Source: Photobacterium swingsii | Lineage (GTDB): Bacteria > Pseudomonadota > Gammaproteobacteria > Enterobacterales > Vibrionaceae | Direction of reading: 5' to 3' | DNA length: 64,000 nucleotides | Assembly: GCF_024346715.1 (NCBI RefSeq) | Contig: NZ_AP024853.1 | Span: 1-64,000 of the forward strand | Shown here: one piece after another, positions 8,312-17,814 of the stretch | How the letters are laid out: each line of letters starts with the position of its first letter | How positions within the stretch are numbered: the stretch's first letter is position 1 | Program-made: the position numbers and the translations under genes | Notes under the pieces: generated by a model | Seen by the model: only the letters and a program-made list of their open reading frames with translations | Told to the model about the DNA's origin: nothing | Database searches by the model: none

Positions 8312-9865
8312 ATGCAAGAACAGCTTGATATTCTGATCCAGTATGCTCGTGGAGTGTGGCTAAAGCGTCGTTATGCGATCATTGCAGCTTGGGTGATATG
8401 TCCACTTGGATGGTTGTTTGTCACCATGATGCCTAATCAATACACAGCGAATGCGCGTGTCTATGCTGATACTCGATCCATCTTACAACCTCTGCTACGT
8501 GGCTTAACGATTGAAACTGATCCTTCACAAGAAGTGGCGTTAATGGTTAAAACGCTATTGAGCCGATCAAATTTAGAAACCATCGCACGTGATACTGATG
8601 CGGATATTCGTGCGACCAACAATGAAGAATACGAGGAAATATTAGAAGACCTTAAATCAAACATAAAGATCCGTGCAGCTGGACGTGAGAACTTATTTAC
8701 TATCAGTTATTCAGGTGATGATCCCCGTTATGTTCGAGATGTGGTTCAGTCAGCTTTGAACGTATTTGTTGAAAATGCACTCGGTGAAAAGCGTCAAGAC
8801 ACCGATCAGGCAAGCCAGTTTATAGCCAGCCAAATTGAAGATTATGAAGCGCGATTACTTAAAGCTGAAACGGGTCTAGCACGGTTCAAACAGGAAAATG
8901 CCGGTTATATGCCAGGGTCTGAGCAAAATTACTACAACAGATTAGAGCAGCTGGAATCAGAATTAGAAGCCACTCAGCTCAAGTTACGAGAAATTAAAAC
9001 CCAGTTATCAACAGCTCGATCTCAGTTAAGTAATGAACGCTCGATAGCATCCAAGAACTACTCAGGGATTCGTACTGAATATGATGAAAGACTTGAAGCG
9101 TTAGAAGCTCGACTAGATGCGTTACTGTTTCGTTTCACAGAGAAGCACCCTGATGTGAAAGAAACCCGCCGTCAGATTGCAGATCTAAAAGCGTTAAAGT
9201 CAGCTTCCCAGAAAACGGCGTCCACCTCAGGTGTTGGTGGGCGAGGTGATAATTTGTTTAATGATCTTAAACTGATTATTCGTCAACTAGAGAATGAAGA
9301 AGCGTCGCTAAAAGTTCGTTTATCGAGTTTTAATGAAAAAGTGGCTTTTTTACGAGAAAGGCTAGCGAAGTTGCCACAAGTTGAAGCGAAGATGACTAAC
9401 TTGATGCGAAGCTACGACATTACAAAGAATAAGTATGAGGAATTACTGTCTCGCCGAGAATCAGCGCTTATCTCACAAAGTGTCGGGGCGGCAGCGGACG
9501 ATATTAAATTCCGTGTAATTGATCCACCTCGAGTACCGACTGAACCATCAGGACCAATTCGACCACTATTACTGAGTATGGTGCTTGTTGTTGGCTTAGG
9601 TGCAGGTACTGGTGTGTCATTGCTTAGTAGCCAAGTATCACCTGTTGTGACCTCTGCTAATCAACTTTACCAAGCAACGAATTTGCCCGTTTTTGGTGCT
9701 GTGTCTGCAACAGAACAATCTGGTTTAACGAAAACGAATAAGCGTAAAGTGTATATTTTTAGTGCCGTAGTTGTTGGGTTAGTTGGAATATTTATATGCT
9801 TCATGGTGTTGAATTTAATTCCATCTGTTCATTCGCGCATTCTGTCGATTATGGAGTTGTTATGA
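8312..9865 (+). CDS. XrtA system polysaccharide chain-length determinant
   Basis: Wzz/PCP-family inner-membrane protein, 517 residues, controlling polymer length together with the adjacent tyrosine kinase. A Wzz domain begins at the N-terminus with a first membrane helix near residues 25-45 (AAWVICPLGWLFVTMM). A long coiled coil covers roughly 180-390 and includes the GNVR-like RYRR-type segment PQVEAKMTNLMRSYDITKNKYEELLSRRE. PPRVPTEPSGPIRPLLLSM precedes the second helix; a third hydrophobic helix ends the protein. The start at 8312 follows AGGGAAGCAG; the upstream in-frame start at 8285 lies inside the previous gene and lacks such a site. It ends in an ATGA overlap with the kinase gene. TIGR03007 type. 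Confidence 0.93.
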   Translation: MQEQLDILIQYARGVWLKRRYAIIAAWVICPLGWLFVTMMPNQYTANARVYADTRSILQPLLRGLTIETDPSQEVALMVKTLLSRSNLETIARDTDADIRATNNEEYEEILEDLKSNIKIRAAGRENLFTISYSGDDPRYVRDVVQSALNVFVENALGEKRQDTDQASQFIASQIEDYEARLLKAETGLARFKQENAGYMPGSEQNYYNRLEQLESELEATQLKLREIKTQLSTARSQLSNERSIASKNYSGIRTEYDERLEALEARLDALLFRFTEKHPDVKETRRQIADLKALKSASQKTASTSGVGGRGDNLFNDLKLIIRQLENEEASLKVRLSSFNEKVAFLRERLAKLPQVEAKMTNLMRSYDITKNKYEELLSRRESALISQSVGAAADDIKFRVIDPPRVPTEPSGPIRPLLLSMVLVVGLGAGTGVSLLSSQVSPVVTSANQLYQATNLPVFGAVSATEQSGLTKTNKRKVYIFSAVVVGLVGIFICFMVLNLIPSVHSRILSIMELL

Positions 9866-10827
9866 GTACCATAGAGAAAGCGATGGGAAAACATCGCCAG
9901 TCAGCAGAGAAGCCAAATTCAATTACAGCGGCAATGAAAGCCAAAGCAGAGGCGAGTGTAAAGTCGGCTACTGTGTCTACTCCAGAAAGTAATGATATTC
10001 ATAGCGGCGGCTCAAATAGTAATGTCTCTGTGAGTGGAGTGTCAGAGAAGCTACTTACACCACAAGAGCCAATTGTTCATCAGCCTATCTTTATAGATAC
10101 GGATCGTCTTAAAAACATGGGTATGGTCATGCATACCGATGAAGCTGTTAATGTGAAAATTAACAATGAATTTCGGTCGATAAAGCAAAAGTTATTAGAA
10201 AATGCGTTCGGAAGCGGTGCTGCGTTTCATCAAAATGGAAACCTCGTGATGGTATCGAGTGCGCTGCCTGATGAAGGTAAAACCTTTTCAGCAGTCAATC
10301 TAGCCCTTAGTCTCGCTTCTGAAAAAGATAAAACGGTGTTGCTGGTTGATGCAGATGTGATTAAACCAAGTGTGAACCATACATTAGATATTGATGACAA
10401 ACCGGGATTAATCGACTATTTGGTTGGTGATGTTTCTCAGCTGTCTGACATTATTTATCCAACATCTATTCCTAATTTAAAGTTGATGCCCGCTGGTGCA
10501 TTCCATCACTTAAATAATGAGTTACTTGCCAGTAGTAAAATGGAAGTGCTGGCGAAAGAGCTTGCTTCAAGGTACAGCGATCGCGTTGTTGTTTTTGATT
10601 GTCCCCCTTTATTGGGTGTCGTTGAGACAGTGACGTTATCGAAGTTACTTGGACAGGCCATGATTGTTGTAGAGCAGGATAAAACCAAAATTGCAGATGT
10701 AAAAGCTGCGGTCTCGCAGCTTAATAAGGACATGGCAATTGGTTTTATTATGAATAAAGCCGTACGCGGAGCGTATAGTCAATACGGATATGGATATGGC
10801 TATGACTCAAAAGCGAAGAAATCCTAG
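9862..10827 (+). CDS. XrtA-associated tyrosine autokinase
   Basis: Bacterial tyrosine kinase of the Wzc/CpsD ATPase type, 321 residues and separate from the chain-length protein. Walker A is ALPDEGKTFSAVNLA, A' is VLLVDADVIKPS and Walker B is VVVFDCPPLLG. The C-terminus is a tyrosine cluster YSQYGYGYGYD, the expected autophosphorylation tail. The Walker A uses PDEGKT rather than the commoner PGEGKS/T. The start ATG overlaps the previous stop as ATGA, which fixes the start and implies translational coupling. By analogy with Wzc-type systems, tail phosphorylation cycles would govern polymer assembly. TIGR03018 type. Confidence 0.93.
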   Translation: MSTIEKAMGKHRQSAEKPNSITAAMKAKAEASVKSATVSTPESNDIHSGGSNSNVSVSGVSEKLLTPQEPIVHQPIFIDTDRLKNMGMVMHTDEAVNVKINNEFRSIKQKLLENAFGSGAAFHQNGNLVMVSSALPDEGKTFSAVNLALSLASEKDKTVLLVDADVIKPSVNHTLDIDDKPGLIDYLVGDVSQLSDIIYPTSIPNLKLMPAGAFHHLNNELLASSKMEVLAKELASRYSDRVVVFDCPPLLGVVETVTLSKLLGQAMIVVEQDKTKIADVKAAVSQLNKDMAIGFIMNKAVRGAYSQYGYGYGYDSKAKKS

Positions 10828-12256
10828 TATTTATGTAATTGGTGTTGCGTCATTTGTTTCGATGAGTGGTTACAGTGCTGATGTGACTTTTTCGCCAAAC
10901 GTAGATGTCGGGTTAGTGTTCACTGATAACGTTGATCGTACACCTGATAAAACACAAAGCTTTATTACTACGCTTGGTGCTGGTTTAAAAGCTGACGTTA
11001 TAGGTACTGAAGGTTATTTGAATTTTGATTATCAAATCAGGCAGCTTTTATATAGCGATAATAATGATCGAGACGATTTGTATAACGCTTTAGAGTTTGT
11101 TGCTGAAAAAGGGCTATTTCATAGTGGCTTTTTTGTCGATGCTAATGCCTGCATTCAAAATGTAGCAAGGTCTCTTGATGACGATGCTGCCGCTGATATT
11201 TTTTCCGGCAATACGGTTGAAAATCAACGTGGCGAAATCGGCTTTGGTTACCGAAGCAACCCTCTTAGTCAAATTGACCTAGAAACTCGAGTGTTTACGC
11301 GAGTAAGCCGAAGTGGTGATAGGGTAGGTGATTACAATGGCTATGGTGCGTCGGTAAGTTTTGCAAATGGTCAAAGTATTAAAGATGTATTTTGGCAAAT
11401 TGACGCGTCGTATGATTACAAAAAAGGCAGAGAAGATGAACTTGGTGATACACAGTACACCGCGCTAAGTGAAACTGTAGGTCTGCAAACCATTTATGGT
11501 TTTTCTCCTTTATTGCGTGTGAATTATGAAAACCTTGAAGGTTCCAGTGAGCTTAATAGCAGGAAAACAGTAAGCTGGGGGCCTGGTATTCGCTACTTTT
11601 GGCATAAGCGCTCTTATGCTGAACTCAGTTATAACTTTTCTGAAGATGATATTAACCCTGACTTCTGGGCGGGCTCCATTAATTTAAACCCAACCCCCCG
11701 AACACGATTGTACCTTGAGTACGGTAAGCGATTTTTTGGTGATGCTTACGAGTTCTTATTCAGTCATCGAAACCGTCGTATTACCAACACAATCAGCTAT
11801 ACAGAAGAACCCGTTAGCTTTGATCGGACGAATTTTACGATCGGCGATAGGCCAGAAGATATTACGTTAGTTCGTTTACTCGATTGGACCTCCACACTTG
11901 ATTTAAGGCGTTCACAGTATAGTTTTTCCCTATTTGGCCGTCAGGAAGAAGCATTAACGGTATTTTCTGAAAACCAAGAAGAACGCTCATACGGTACAAG
12001 AATAAGTGCAAACCACAATTTAACGCGTCGATTTAAAATCAATGGCGCTTATGAATATGCGAAGTATGATTTTGAACGCTTAACGGGTTCTAATCAAAAT
12101 GACGATTACCATACCTTAGATATTGGTGGTAGTTACCAACATCTTGCGAAGCTGACCTCTTCATTTGGTTATCGTTATAGTACACGACAGTCTTCATCTT
12201 CTATTTATGAATATGATGAAAACCGATTCTATTATGACTTAAGAATGAGCTTTTAA
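10802..12256 (+). CDS. TIGR03016-type outer-membrane beta-barrel of the XrtA system
   Basis: Predicted outer-membrane protein of 484 residues encoded in most exosortase exopolysaccharide operons, possibly the outer-membrane conduit that the short export lipoprotein lacks. An N-terminal signal sequence (NPSIYVIGVASFVSMSGYSA) precedes DVTFSPNVDVGLVFTDNVDRTPD. Alternating aromatic/polar strands run to the end, closing with a C-terminal FYYDLRMSF, a good barrel-insertion signature (terminal Phe). Several in-frame ATGs (10790, 10796, 10802) overlap the kinase tail; 10802 gives the best signal peptide. No separate ribosome-binding site is clear, so coupling to the kinase gene is likely. Function is inferred from locus context and fold. 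Confidence 0.85.
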   Translation: MTQKRRNPSIYVIGVASFVSMSGYSADVTFSPNVDVGLVFTDNVDRTPDKTQSFITTLGAGLKADVIGTEGYLNFDYQIRQLLYSDNNDRDDLYNALEFVAEKGLFHSGFFVDANACIQNVARSLDDDAAADIFSGNTVENQRGEIGFGYRSNPLSQIDLETRVFTRVSRSGDRVGDYNGYGASVSFANGQSIKDVFWQIDASYDYKKGREDELGDTQYTALSETVGLQTIYGFSPLLRVNYENLEGSSELNSRKTVSWGPGIRYFWHKRSYAELSYNFSEDDINPDFWAGSINLNPTPRTRLYLEYGKRFFGDAYEFLFSHRNRRITNTISYTEEPVSFDRTNFTIGDRPEDITLVRLLDWTSTLDLRRSQYSFSLFGRQEEALTVFSENQEERSYGTRISANHNLTRRFKINGAYEYAKYDFERLTGSNQNDDYHTLDIGGSYQHLAKLTSSFGYRYSTRQSSSSIYEYDENRFYYDLRMSF

Positions 12257-12258
12257 TT

Positions 12259-13440
12259 ATGTATGAATCGCATTTCGGCTTAACGGATAAGCCATTCAAA
12301 CTAAGCCCAGACCCTCGTTTTTTCTTTGCGAGCCCGCATCATGATAAAGCTGTATCGTATCTTCAATATGGTTTGTCGCAAGGTGAAGGTTTTATTGTGA
12401 TTACTGGGCCAATTGGTACGGGTAAAACCACGCTCGCACGTAACTTATTGGCGTTAATTGACGATTCTATTGTTGCCGTTCAAATTGCGACTACGCGCCT
12501 ATCTCCGGATGAATTGGTACGACTGGTCGCTGCAAAATTTAACCTTGAAGTTGAAGGGCTAAACAAAGCTGACATTCTAAAAAAGTTAGAAACTTACTTA
12601 TTGCAGCTACATAGTCAAGGAAAAAGGGCGCTGTTGATTGTTGATGAAGCGCAGAATTTGCCTGCTGAAACCGTTGAAGAATTACGGATGTTATCTAATT
12701 TTCAGTTAGATGATCAGCCGTTAATCCAAAGTTTTTTACTCGGGCAGGAAGAGTTAAAGGGGATTATCGAACTGCCAGAGATGGAGCAGTTTAGACAGCG
12801 AATTATAGCGTCATGTCATTTACAGCCATTTAATGAAGAACAAACGCGTGATTACATCAAGCATAGATTGTTACAAGTTGGCTGGGATGGTCATCCAGAA
12901 CTTGATAACGCTATTTTTGAAAAAATTGCGTCTTACACCGGTGGTATCCCACGTAAAATAAATATTTTTGCCGATCGTTTATTTTTGTATGCTTTTATGG
13001 CTGATTTAGCGGTGATAACACTGGATGACATATCACAAGTGATAGAGGAGATGGGCGGGGAGCTTTCAGGCTCTTTATCAACGTCTACAGCATCAGACTC
13101 AAATCAAGAAGTTGCCTCGACGGCACAAGGCCATAAGTCACCTCAAAATGATGTACAAAACAGCGATCATCAGTTTGCTCATACAGACGCGTTAAAAACG
13201 TTAAATGAAGTATCCACAGTATTAGAGAATGTAATTCAAAGAAAAATAAGTACTATTCGCCAACTGGATAAAATGATTCGCCAAAAAAGAAAATATTTAT
13301 CAGAAGGGGATAGTAACCGCCTTGCTAAGGATAGTCGCGATAGTTTTGGTGATCGTGTACTCGACGAAAATGATGAAGCGGTAGAGTCTCCTTTAAAGAA
13401 AAAACATTGGTTCAAAGCATTAATGAAAACTCATTCCTAA
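12259..13440 (+). CDS. XrtA/PEP-CTERM system-associated AAA ATPase
   Basis: ExeA/GspA-like ATPase of 393 residues (TIGR03015 type). The start MYESHFGLTDKPFKLSPDPRFFF is the family hallmark. Walker A is GPIGTGKTTLARNL near residue 50 and Walker B is RALLIVDEAQNLP near 127; QFRQRIIASCHL matches the arginine-finger region. Residues from about 265 to 393 are a low-complexity, charged extension (SLSTSTASDSNQE..., then KRKYLSEGDSNR) without a recognised domain. The gene starts 2 bp after the barrel gene and ends the rightward arm, followed by a hairpin terminator. It probably powers or regulates envelope assembly of the polymer; the precise role is not known. Confidence 0.92.
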   Translation: MYESHFGLTDKPFKLSPDPRFFFASPHHDKAVSYLQYGLSQGEGFIVITGPIGTGKTTLARNLLALIDDSIVAVQIATTRLSPDELVRLVAAKFNLEVEGLNKADILKKLETYLLQLHSQGKRALLIVDEAQNLPAETVEELRMLSNFQLDDQPLIQSFLLGQEELKGIIELPEMEQFRQRIIASCHLQPFNEEQTRDYIKHRLLQVGWDGHPELDNAIFEKIASYTGGIPRKINIFADRLFLYAFMADLAVITLDDISQVIEEMGGELSGSLSTSTASDSNQEVASTAQGHKSPQNDVQNSDHQFAHTDALKTLNEVSTVLENVIQRKISTIRQLDKMIRQKRKYLSEGDSNRLAKDSRDSFGDRVLDENDEAVESPLKKKHWFKALMKTHS

Positions 13441-13474
13441 TTATCCTTTCTACCTCCTGCTAAATTAAATCATT

Positions 13475-13500
13475 AACCTCATGAATATCATGAGGTTTTA
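13475..13500 (+). terminator. Rho-independent terminator of the rightward exopolysaccharide arm
   Basis: Perfect 10-bp stem AACCTCATGA/TCATGAGGTT with a 3-base loop followed by TTTATC, 35 bp after the ATPase stop codon. Confidence 0.8.
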
Positions 13501-13601
13501 TCTAAATAATGTTTGTTTTTGTATCTGGTCGTCGTTTGCTTTACTATTCATGCATTCACACAAGTGAAGCCTTTTAGAAAGACGTCTTATAGGAACAAAA
13601 C

Positions 13602-14174
13602 ATGAACCTTTCACTACTCGATCAAACCCTTTTCGATCACTTATACCGTGATATCACTGAATTTCGTTCAACGTTTGATCTTGATATTGATTCGCCAGCA
13701 ACATTAGATGATAAAGCCGATCAATTGCATACATCACTTGCTATTGAAGAGATGACGGAGCTTGCTGAAGCGACATCATTAGATGAGCAAGCAGATGCGA
13801 TTGTTGATACGGTTTATGTTTTAATGGGGCGTCTTGTTCACTTAGGTCAGGCTAAGGTTGAAGACAACATTGGCATTAGCTACCTGATTGATTTGCTGCT
13901 GAACATTGCAAGCCGTCGTGGTATTAACTTTGTAACTTGTTGGGATGAAGTACACTCGAGCAACATGAGTAAAGTGTGCCGCAATATGGCTGAATTTGAG
14001 GATACTAAGCAGTTTTATGCGAAATCTGGTGTAGAAATTGCGGCGAGCGAAAAGGGGAACTTCATAATTGCCAAGTGTGCAAAAGATGTTGAGCTGGAAG
14101 GTAAGTTAATCCGTCAAGGTAAAGTCTTGAAATCGGTTTATTACCGTCCTGCTGACTTAGCAAAATTAGTGTAA
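13602..14174 (+). CDS. MazG-like/PRA-PH-type nucleoside triphosphate pyrophosphohydrolase family protein
   Basis: All-alpha NTP pyrophosphatase family protein of 190 residues. The metal-binding signature is IEEMTELAEA followed by DEQADAIVDTVYVL, the EExxE...ExxD arrangement of the MazG/phosphoribosyl-ATP pyrophosphohydrolase fold. A later WDEVHSSNMSK matches the substrate-loop motif (DxxHxSNMSK) common in this family. Such enzymes hydrolyse noncanonical or excess nucleotides to the monophosphate, but the substrate here is not readable from sequence. The start has AGGAAC at good spacing. It precedes an alpha/beta hydrolase by 38 bp and may be co-transcribed with it. Confidence 0.78.
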   Translation: MNLSLLDQTLFDHLYRDITEFRSTFDLDIDSPATLDDKADQLHTSLAIEEMTELAEATSLDEQADAIVDTVYVLMGRLVHLGQAKVEDNIGISYLIDLLLNIASRRGINFVTCWDEVHSSNMSKVCRNMAEFEDTKQFYAKSGVEIAASEKGNFIIAKCAKDVELEGKLIRQGKVLKSVYYRPADLAKLV

Positions 14175-14212
14175 AACAAACGTCGAGTGTCCACTAAGAA
14201 AGAGAGCAAGGA

Positions 14213-15031
14213 ATGAATAAATTTACTATCAACGGCAGTACAATGCATTATGTTGATCAGGGTGAGGGACCTGTCCTTCTGATGGGACACAGTTATTTGT
14301 GGGATCACGCGATGTGGGCGCCACAGATTGAAGTGCTAAGTCAAAAGTATCGCTGTATTGTTCCCGATCTTTGGGCGCATGGTGCTTCAGATGCCGCACC
14401 AGTACAAACGGTCACGCTGCAAGACTATGCACAAGATCTATTAGCCTTAATGGATCACCTTGAAGTTGACACATTCTCGGTAATTGGTTTGTCCGTTGGT
14501 GGTATGTGGGGCACAGATCTAGTCGCGTTAGCACCACAGCGTGTAACGTCATTAGTGTTGATGGATACTTTTGTTGGTTTTGAACCTGAAGTAACCCACG
14601 CGAAGTACTTTGGTATGCTTGATGCCATTACTACCGCTCAGGCAGTGCCTGCACCTATTGTTGATGCTGTTGTTCCACTATTTTTTGCAAATAACGCAGA
14701 AAATGACTCTCCAGAATTAGTTGCGCATTTCCGTGAGCGCTTATCAAGCTTAACTGGGCAGCGTGCTGTCGATGTTGCGACTATCGGGAGAAAAGTCTTT
14801 GGCCGCCGAGATGCATTCGATGATCTTGAAGCGTTTACACTACCGACGTTGATCATGGTTGGTGCTGAGGATAAGCCTCGCACGCCATTAGAATCACAGC
14901 TTATGCATGACACCGTGAAGGGAAGTAGTTATTTTGTAATCCCAAATGCAGGTCATATTAGTAATCTTGAGCAACCTGAAATTGTGACTGAAAAAATTGA
15001 GCACTTCTTGACAAGTGTTTATGCAGACTAA
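14213..15031 (+). CDS. Alpha/beta hydrolase
   Basis: Cytoplasmic serine hydrolase of 272 residues with the complete catalytic triad of the alpha/beta-hydrolase fold: nucleophile elbow GLSVGGMWG (Ser near 96), acid in MVGAEDKPRTP and histidine in NAGHISNLEQP. The oxyanion region LLMGHSYLWDHAMW replaces the commoner HG motif with GHS. It resembles carboxylesterase/3-oxoadipate enol-lactonase-like proteins, but the natural substrate cannot be assigned. It follows the pyrophosphohydrolase gene closely and is followed by a strong terminator, so the two probably form a short operon. Confidence 0.82.
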   Translation: MNKFTINGSTMHYVDQGEGPVLLMGHSYLWDHAMWAPQIEVLSQKYRCIVPDLWAHGASDAAPVQTVTLQDYAQDLLALMDHLEVDTFSVIGLSVGGMWGTDLVALAPQRVTSLVLMDTFVGFEPEVTHAKYFGMLDAITTAQAVPAPIVDAVVPLFFANNAENDSPELVAHFRERLSSLTGQRAVDVATIGRKVFGRRDAFDDLEAFTLPTLIMVGAEDKPRTPLESQLMHDTVKGSSYFVIPNAGHISNLEQPEIVTEKIEHFLTSVYAD

Positions 15032-15060
15032 TACATAGTGACTTACAATTTGCTTATTTT

Positions 15061-15093
15061 AAGGCCTGAATAACTACCTTGTTCAGGCCTTTT
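15061..15093 (+). terminator. Rho-independent terminator after the alpha/beta hydrolase
   Basis: Stem AAGGCCTGAA/TTCAGGCCTT with an 11-base loop and a TTTTC tail, 30 bp after the hydrolase stop. Confidence 0.85.
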
Positions 15094-15244
15094 CTTTGCC
15101 TATTACTGGCTAGTGCTGAACGTATTGATGCTTCAAACTTGAGAAAAAATAGAAATGGTCCTCGGCTGCGAGTTTTTTAGACTTAACTAAAAAGAGAGTA
15201 ACGATATCACAATATTTTGACTGTATTTATCAGGGAGAGTTGAA

Positions 15245-15709
15245 ATGAAGCCTATATTAATCTTGTTTTTGTTTGCACTTGTATTACCGCTTTCTGCTCA
15301 TGCGGCTAGTACAGATAAGACAGTGAAGGCACAAATTGAAAAATGTGAGACTAAGTATAAAGTAGATAAAACGAAGAAAGCTGAGTGTATAAAGAAAGTA
15401 AAAAAAGCGTCATCTAAGAAAGCGGAAAGCACTTCAGTAAAAGAAAGTAAATCTAAAACGAACCTACAAGCCGATAAGGCTGCGGCATCGTCAACAACAA
15501 CGAAAAAAGCACTTAAAGCCGTTAATGTAAATAAAGCTACAGCGACTGAACTCGCAGCTTCCCTGCCGGGAGTTGGCGATAAAAAAGCGCAGGCGATTAT
15601 TGATTACCGTAAGAAGAATGGGAAGTTTAAATCAGCAGCCGATCTTGAAAAAGTACCGGGGCTCGGGCAAAAAAGTGTTGCAGGCATGAAGAAGTATTTG
15701 AAGTTTTAA
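15245..15709 (+). CDS. Secreted helix-hairpin-helix (ComEA-like) DNA-binding protein
   Basis: Small exported protein of 154 residues. A signal peptide (MKPILILFLFALVLPLSAHA) is followed by a very lysine-rich linker (residues about 22-95) and a C-terminal ComEA-type double helix-hairpin-helix domain: VNVNKATATELAASLPGVG and AADLEKVPGLGQKSV. ComEA-family proteins bind incoming double-stranded DNA in the periplasm during natural competence. The lysine/cysteine-containing linker is longer than in the minimal ComEA proteins of this group, so it may be a paralogue rather than the main uptake receptor. It stands alone, with a terminator shared with the convergent beta-barrel gene. Confidence 0.82.
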   Translation: MKPILILFLFALVLPLSAHAASTDKTVKAQIEKCETKYKVDKTKKAECIKKVKKASSKKAESTSVKESKSKTNLQADKAAASSTTTKKALKAVNVNKATATELAASLPGVGDKKAQAIIDYRKKNGKFKSAADLEKVPGLGQKSVAGMKKYLKF

Positions 15710-15757
15710 GTATGCTCGGTTTTATAGCGACACAAATTATAGTGTCAGATAGAAAAT

Positions 15758-15790
15758 AAAAAACCGCTACCTAGCTGGTAGCGGTTTTAT
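15758..15790. terminator. Bidirectional terminator between convergent genes
   Basis: Stem AAACCGCTACC/GGTAGCGGTTT with a 5-base loop, flanked by A-run on the left and T-run on the right, so it can serve both the helix-hairpin-helix gene (+) and the beta-barrel gene (-). Confidence 0.85.
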
Positions 15791-15826
15791 TATATCTATT
15801 CAGCGAGTACTGAGAAGAAGCTCATA

Positions 15827-16405
15827 TTAGAACTTGTACTTCATACCAACGTTAAAGCCAGAAGATTGGATTTTTGATTTAGCATCTTTTGGACCCATTT
15901 CTTTTGACTCACCGAATACACCGTATTCTGCAGTAATAGCAAGCTCAGGCATAACATTCACTTGGAAGCCAGCTGCGTAAGTTAGACCACCGATGTTTTC
16001 TTTGTTTGTTGCTGACTTAGCGCCTTTTTCTTTTTGAGTAAATTCAACTTGAGAGCTGCCGTAACCCACTTTAGCGTAAAGACCGAACATTTCGTGAAGT
16101 GGTAGTTTACCTACAGCGTTGATACCGTAAGACATACCTTGCTTGAACTCATAAGAACGAGTAGCCGAAACCGTACCACTTTCAGAGCTCATGCCTAAAC
16201 CGATGTTACCTTCAACTGCTACGTATTCGTTGAAATCATAACCAGCAATAAGGTTTAGCGTGCTAGTGTCTTTTTTAACATCAACATCTTTAACTTTTAG
16301 GTTGTTTACTTGGTAGTTAGCACCAACGTAAACGCCTTCGTTTGCTTGAACTGCTGTTGCTGAAAGTGCTAGAGCTACTGCTGCTACAGAAAGAACCTTT
16401 TTCAT
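15827..16405 (-). CDS. Outer-membrane beta-barrel (porin-like) protein
   Basis: Small outer-membrane protein of 192 residues. Signal peptide MKKVLSVAAVALALSATAVQA is cleaved before NEGVYVGANYQVNN. The rest is alternating strands typical of the eight-stranded OmpA/OmpX-like barrel, ending GFNVGMKYKF with the C-terminal aromatic insertion signal. The start is preceded by AAAGGTCAGATA. It stands alone, with about 280 bp of AT-rich upstream DNA and a bidirectional terminator downstream, and no adjacent gene suggests a specific transport role. Confidence 0.85.
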   Translation of the reverse strand: MKKVLSVAAVALALSATAVQANEGVYVGANYQVNNLKVKDVDVKKDTSTLNLIAGYDFNEYVAVEGNIGLGMSSESGTVSATRSYEFKQGMSYGINAVGKLPLHEMFGLYAKVGYGSSQVEFTQKEKGAKSATNKENIGGLTYAAGFQVNVMPELAITAEYGVFGESKEMGPKDAKSKIQSSGFNVGMKYKF

Positions 16406-16686
16406 TATCTGACCTTTAAATGTTTAGGTGTTTGGTTTTGCGTTGAATCATACTGGTTTGATTTCGAATGTCAAAATAAAAATCACTGTTTAATTGTGTT
16501 TTTCTGTTAAATAACTCAGCATAAGTAACTTGGTGAGTATCTTTGCTTGAAGGTGGGTTTGATAATATTTATTTATATTTCAATTTCTTACGGGTGATGT
16601 TCTCGATGGGAGGGAGTTAGATATAGAAAATGTATATGCTGAAATTAGAATTAAAAAAATAGATATAAATATCGAGAATGATGTTC

Positions 16687-17814
16687 TTAGTCGAACATGG
16701 TTTCTTCTTTTTTCTCTGGAAGCAGCTTTAGAAGCGACTTTTTTATAAGGTGGGGAATTAATTTATAAATGGGGAGGCGTTTAAAGTGGCCGCGTATATA
16801 CAAAGTTGAAAGGGCACGATGATGGCCTGTATGGTGGTGAAGAGGATACATCGATGTAAAGGCATAGTAGAAAGCTGGTGCTGTTAAGGCAAACACCAAC
16901 ATATTAGGCTTATGCCTCATATAGTAATCTTTTACATGCTTGGGTATTTCGGTGTGATAAATCGATTCACTAAAATACAAAGCATAAAAAGTGCACTCTG
17001 CACTTCCTAATTGCTCTTGTATCGTAATGAGTTGCACCCAAAATGTTTCATCTGCGCCGAATTCTTTGATTAATAAGTGTATATCGAAAAGATCACGGAT
17101 ACCTTTGTGGTACTCACTCTCATAGAATAAGTGGATAGCGCTATGCAGTAATAATGCTGCTGGTGTGAGCGTTTTTGCTTTATTCTCACCAGAAAGTTGC
17201 TGGGTCTGTTGCAGTAAAAAGGCAGCTTCAGGTGATTGGCTTAAGCGTTTCGGTAAGATATTAAAGTGAACATCAAGTTCTGTTTGACGCGAAAAGTGCC
17301 GTAGAGGTGGGATTTCTTGTGACCATTCTCGATAAAACTTTTCGTCATAATCTGTGAGTGTTTTATGTGCCCAGCCATGTTCTGAAAGGGCGAGTTCAAT
17401 CGTTGCTAGCTGCTCTTCTGGGACCAATATATCCACATCATTCATTAACCGGCCATAAAAAACAGGTAACTCAAGCATTTGATAAGCAGCCCCCTTTAAG
17501 TAAACCCAAGAGCAAGGAATATCTCTTAATGCTTCTGTAATGGCGGCATGCTCGATCGTTAACTGACGTTTTTGGTTTTTAAAAGAATACTCTGCCGATT
17601 GGATATGTTGTTTAACACGAAGGGGGAGTTGATACCAAATGTTGGCTTCTTCGCACACATATTTTAATTGCGCGAGCATATTAAAATAGCGAGCTTCCGC
17701 AATGACCTGTGCTTGTGCACGAGGGGAAGCATAAATGAGCTTTTCAGGTGATGTGAGCACATCCACTAGAGGCAGTGTTTCCACTTTGTTGGCTTGGGAT
17801 ACTGCTTCTTTCAT
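16687..17814 (-). CDS. Nucleotidyltransferase family protein of the HPr-rel-A type cluster
   Basis: Protein of about 375 residues resembling the uncharacterised nucleotidyltransferase family PF14907. The diagnostic part is WVYLKGAAYQMLEL followed by GRLMNDVDILVPEEQL, with the DxD-type metal-binding pair of the nucleotidyltransferase fold (DVDIL), then a helical C-terminal region. The ATG at 17814 has AAGGAGT at ideal spacing; the longer frame to 17865 would only increase overlap with the preceding kinase gene. The overlap is still about 70 bp. It is the last gene of a four-gene leftward group with an HprK-related kinase, a PqqD-like protein and a Tat-exported protein. Substrate and biological role are unknown. 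Confidence 0.75.
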   Translation of the reverse strand: MKEAVSQANKVETLPLVDVLTSPEKLIYASPRAQAQVIAEARYFNMLAQLKYVCEEANIWYQLPLRVKQHIQSAEYSFKNQKRQLTIEHAAITEALRDIPCSWVYLKGAAYQMLELPVFYGRLMNDVDILVPEEQLATIELALSEHGWAHKTLTDYDEKFYREWSQEIPPLRHFSRQTELDVHFNILPKRLSQSPEAAFLLQQTQQLSGENKAKTLTPAALLLHSAIHLFYESEYHKGIRDLFDIHLLIKEFGADETFWVQLITIQEQLGSAECTFYALYFSESIYHTEIPKHVKDYYMRHKPNMLVFALTAPAFYYAFTSMYPLHHHTGHHRALSTLYIRGHFKRLPIYKLIPHLIKKSLLKLLPEKKEETMFD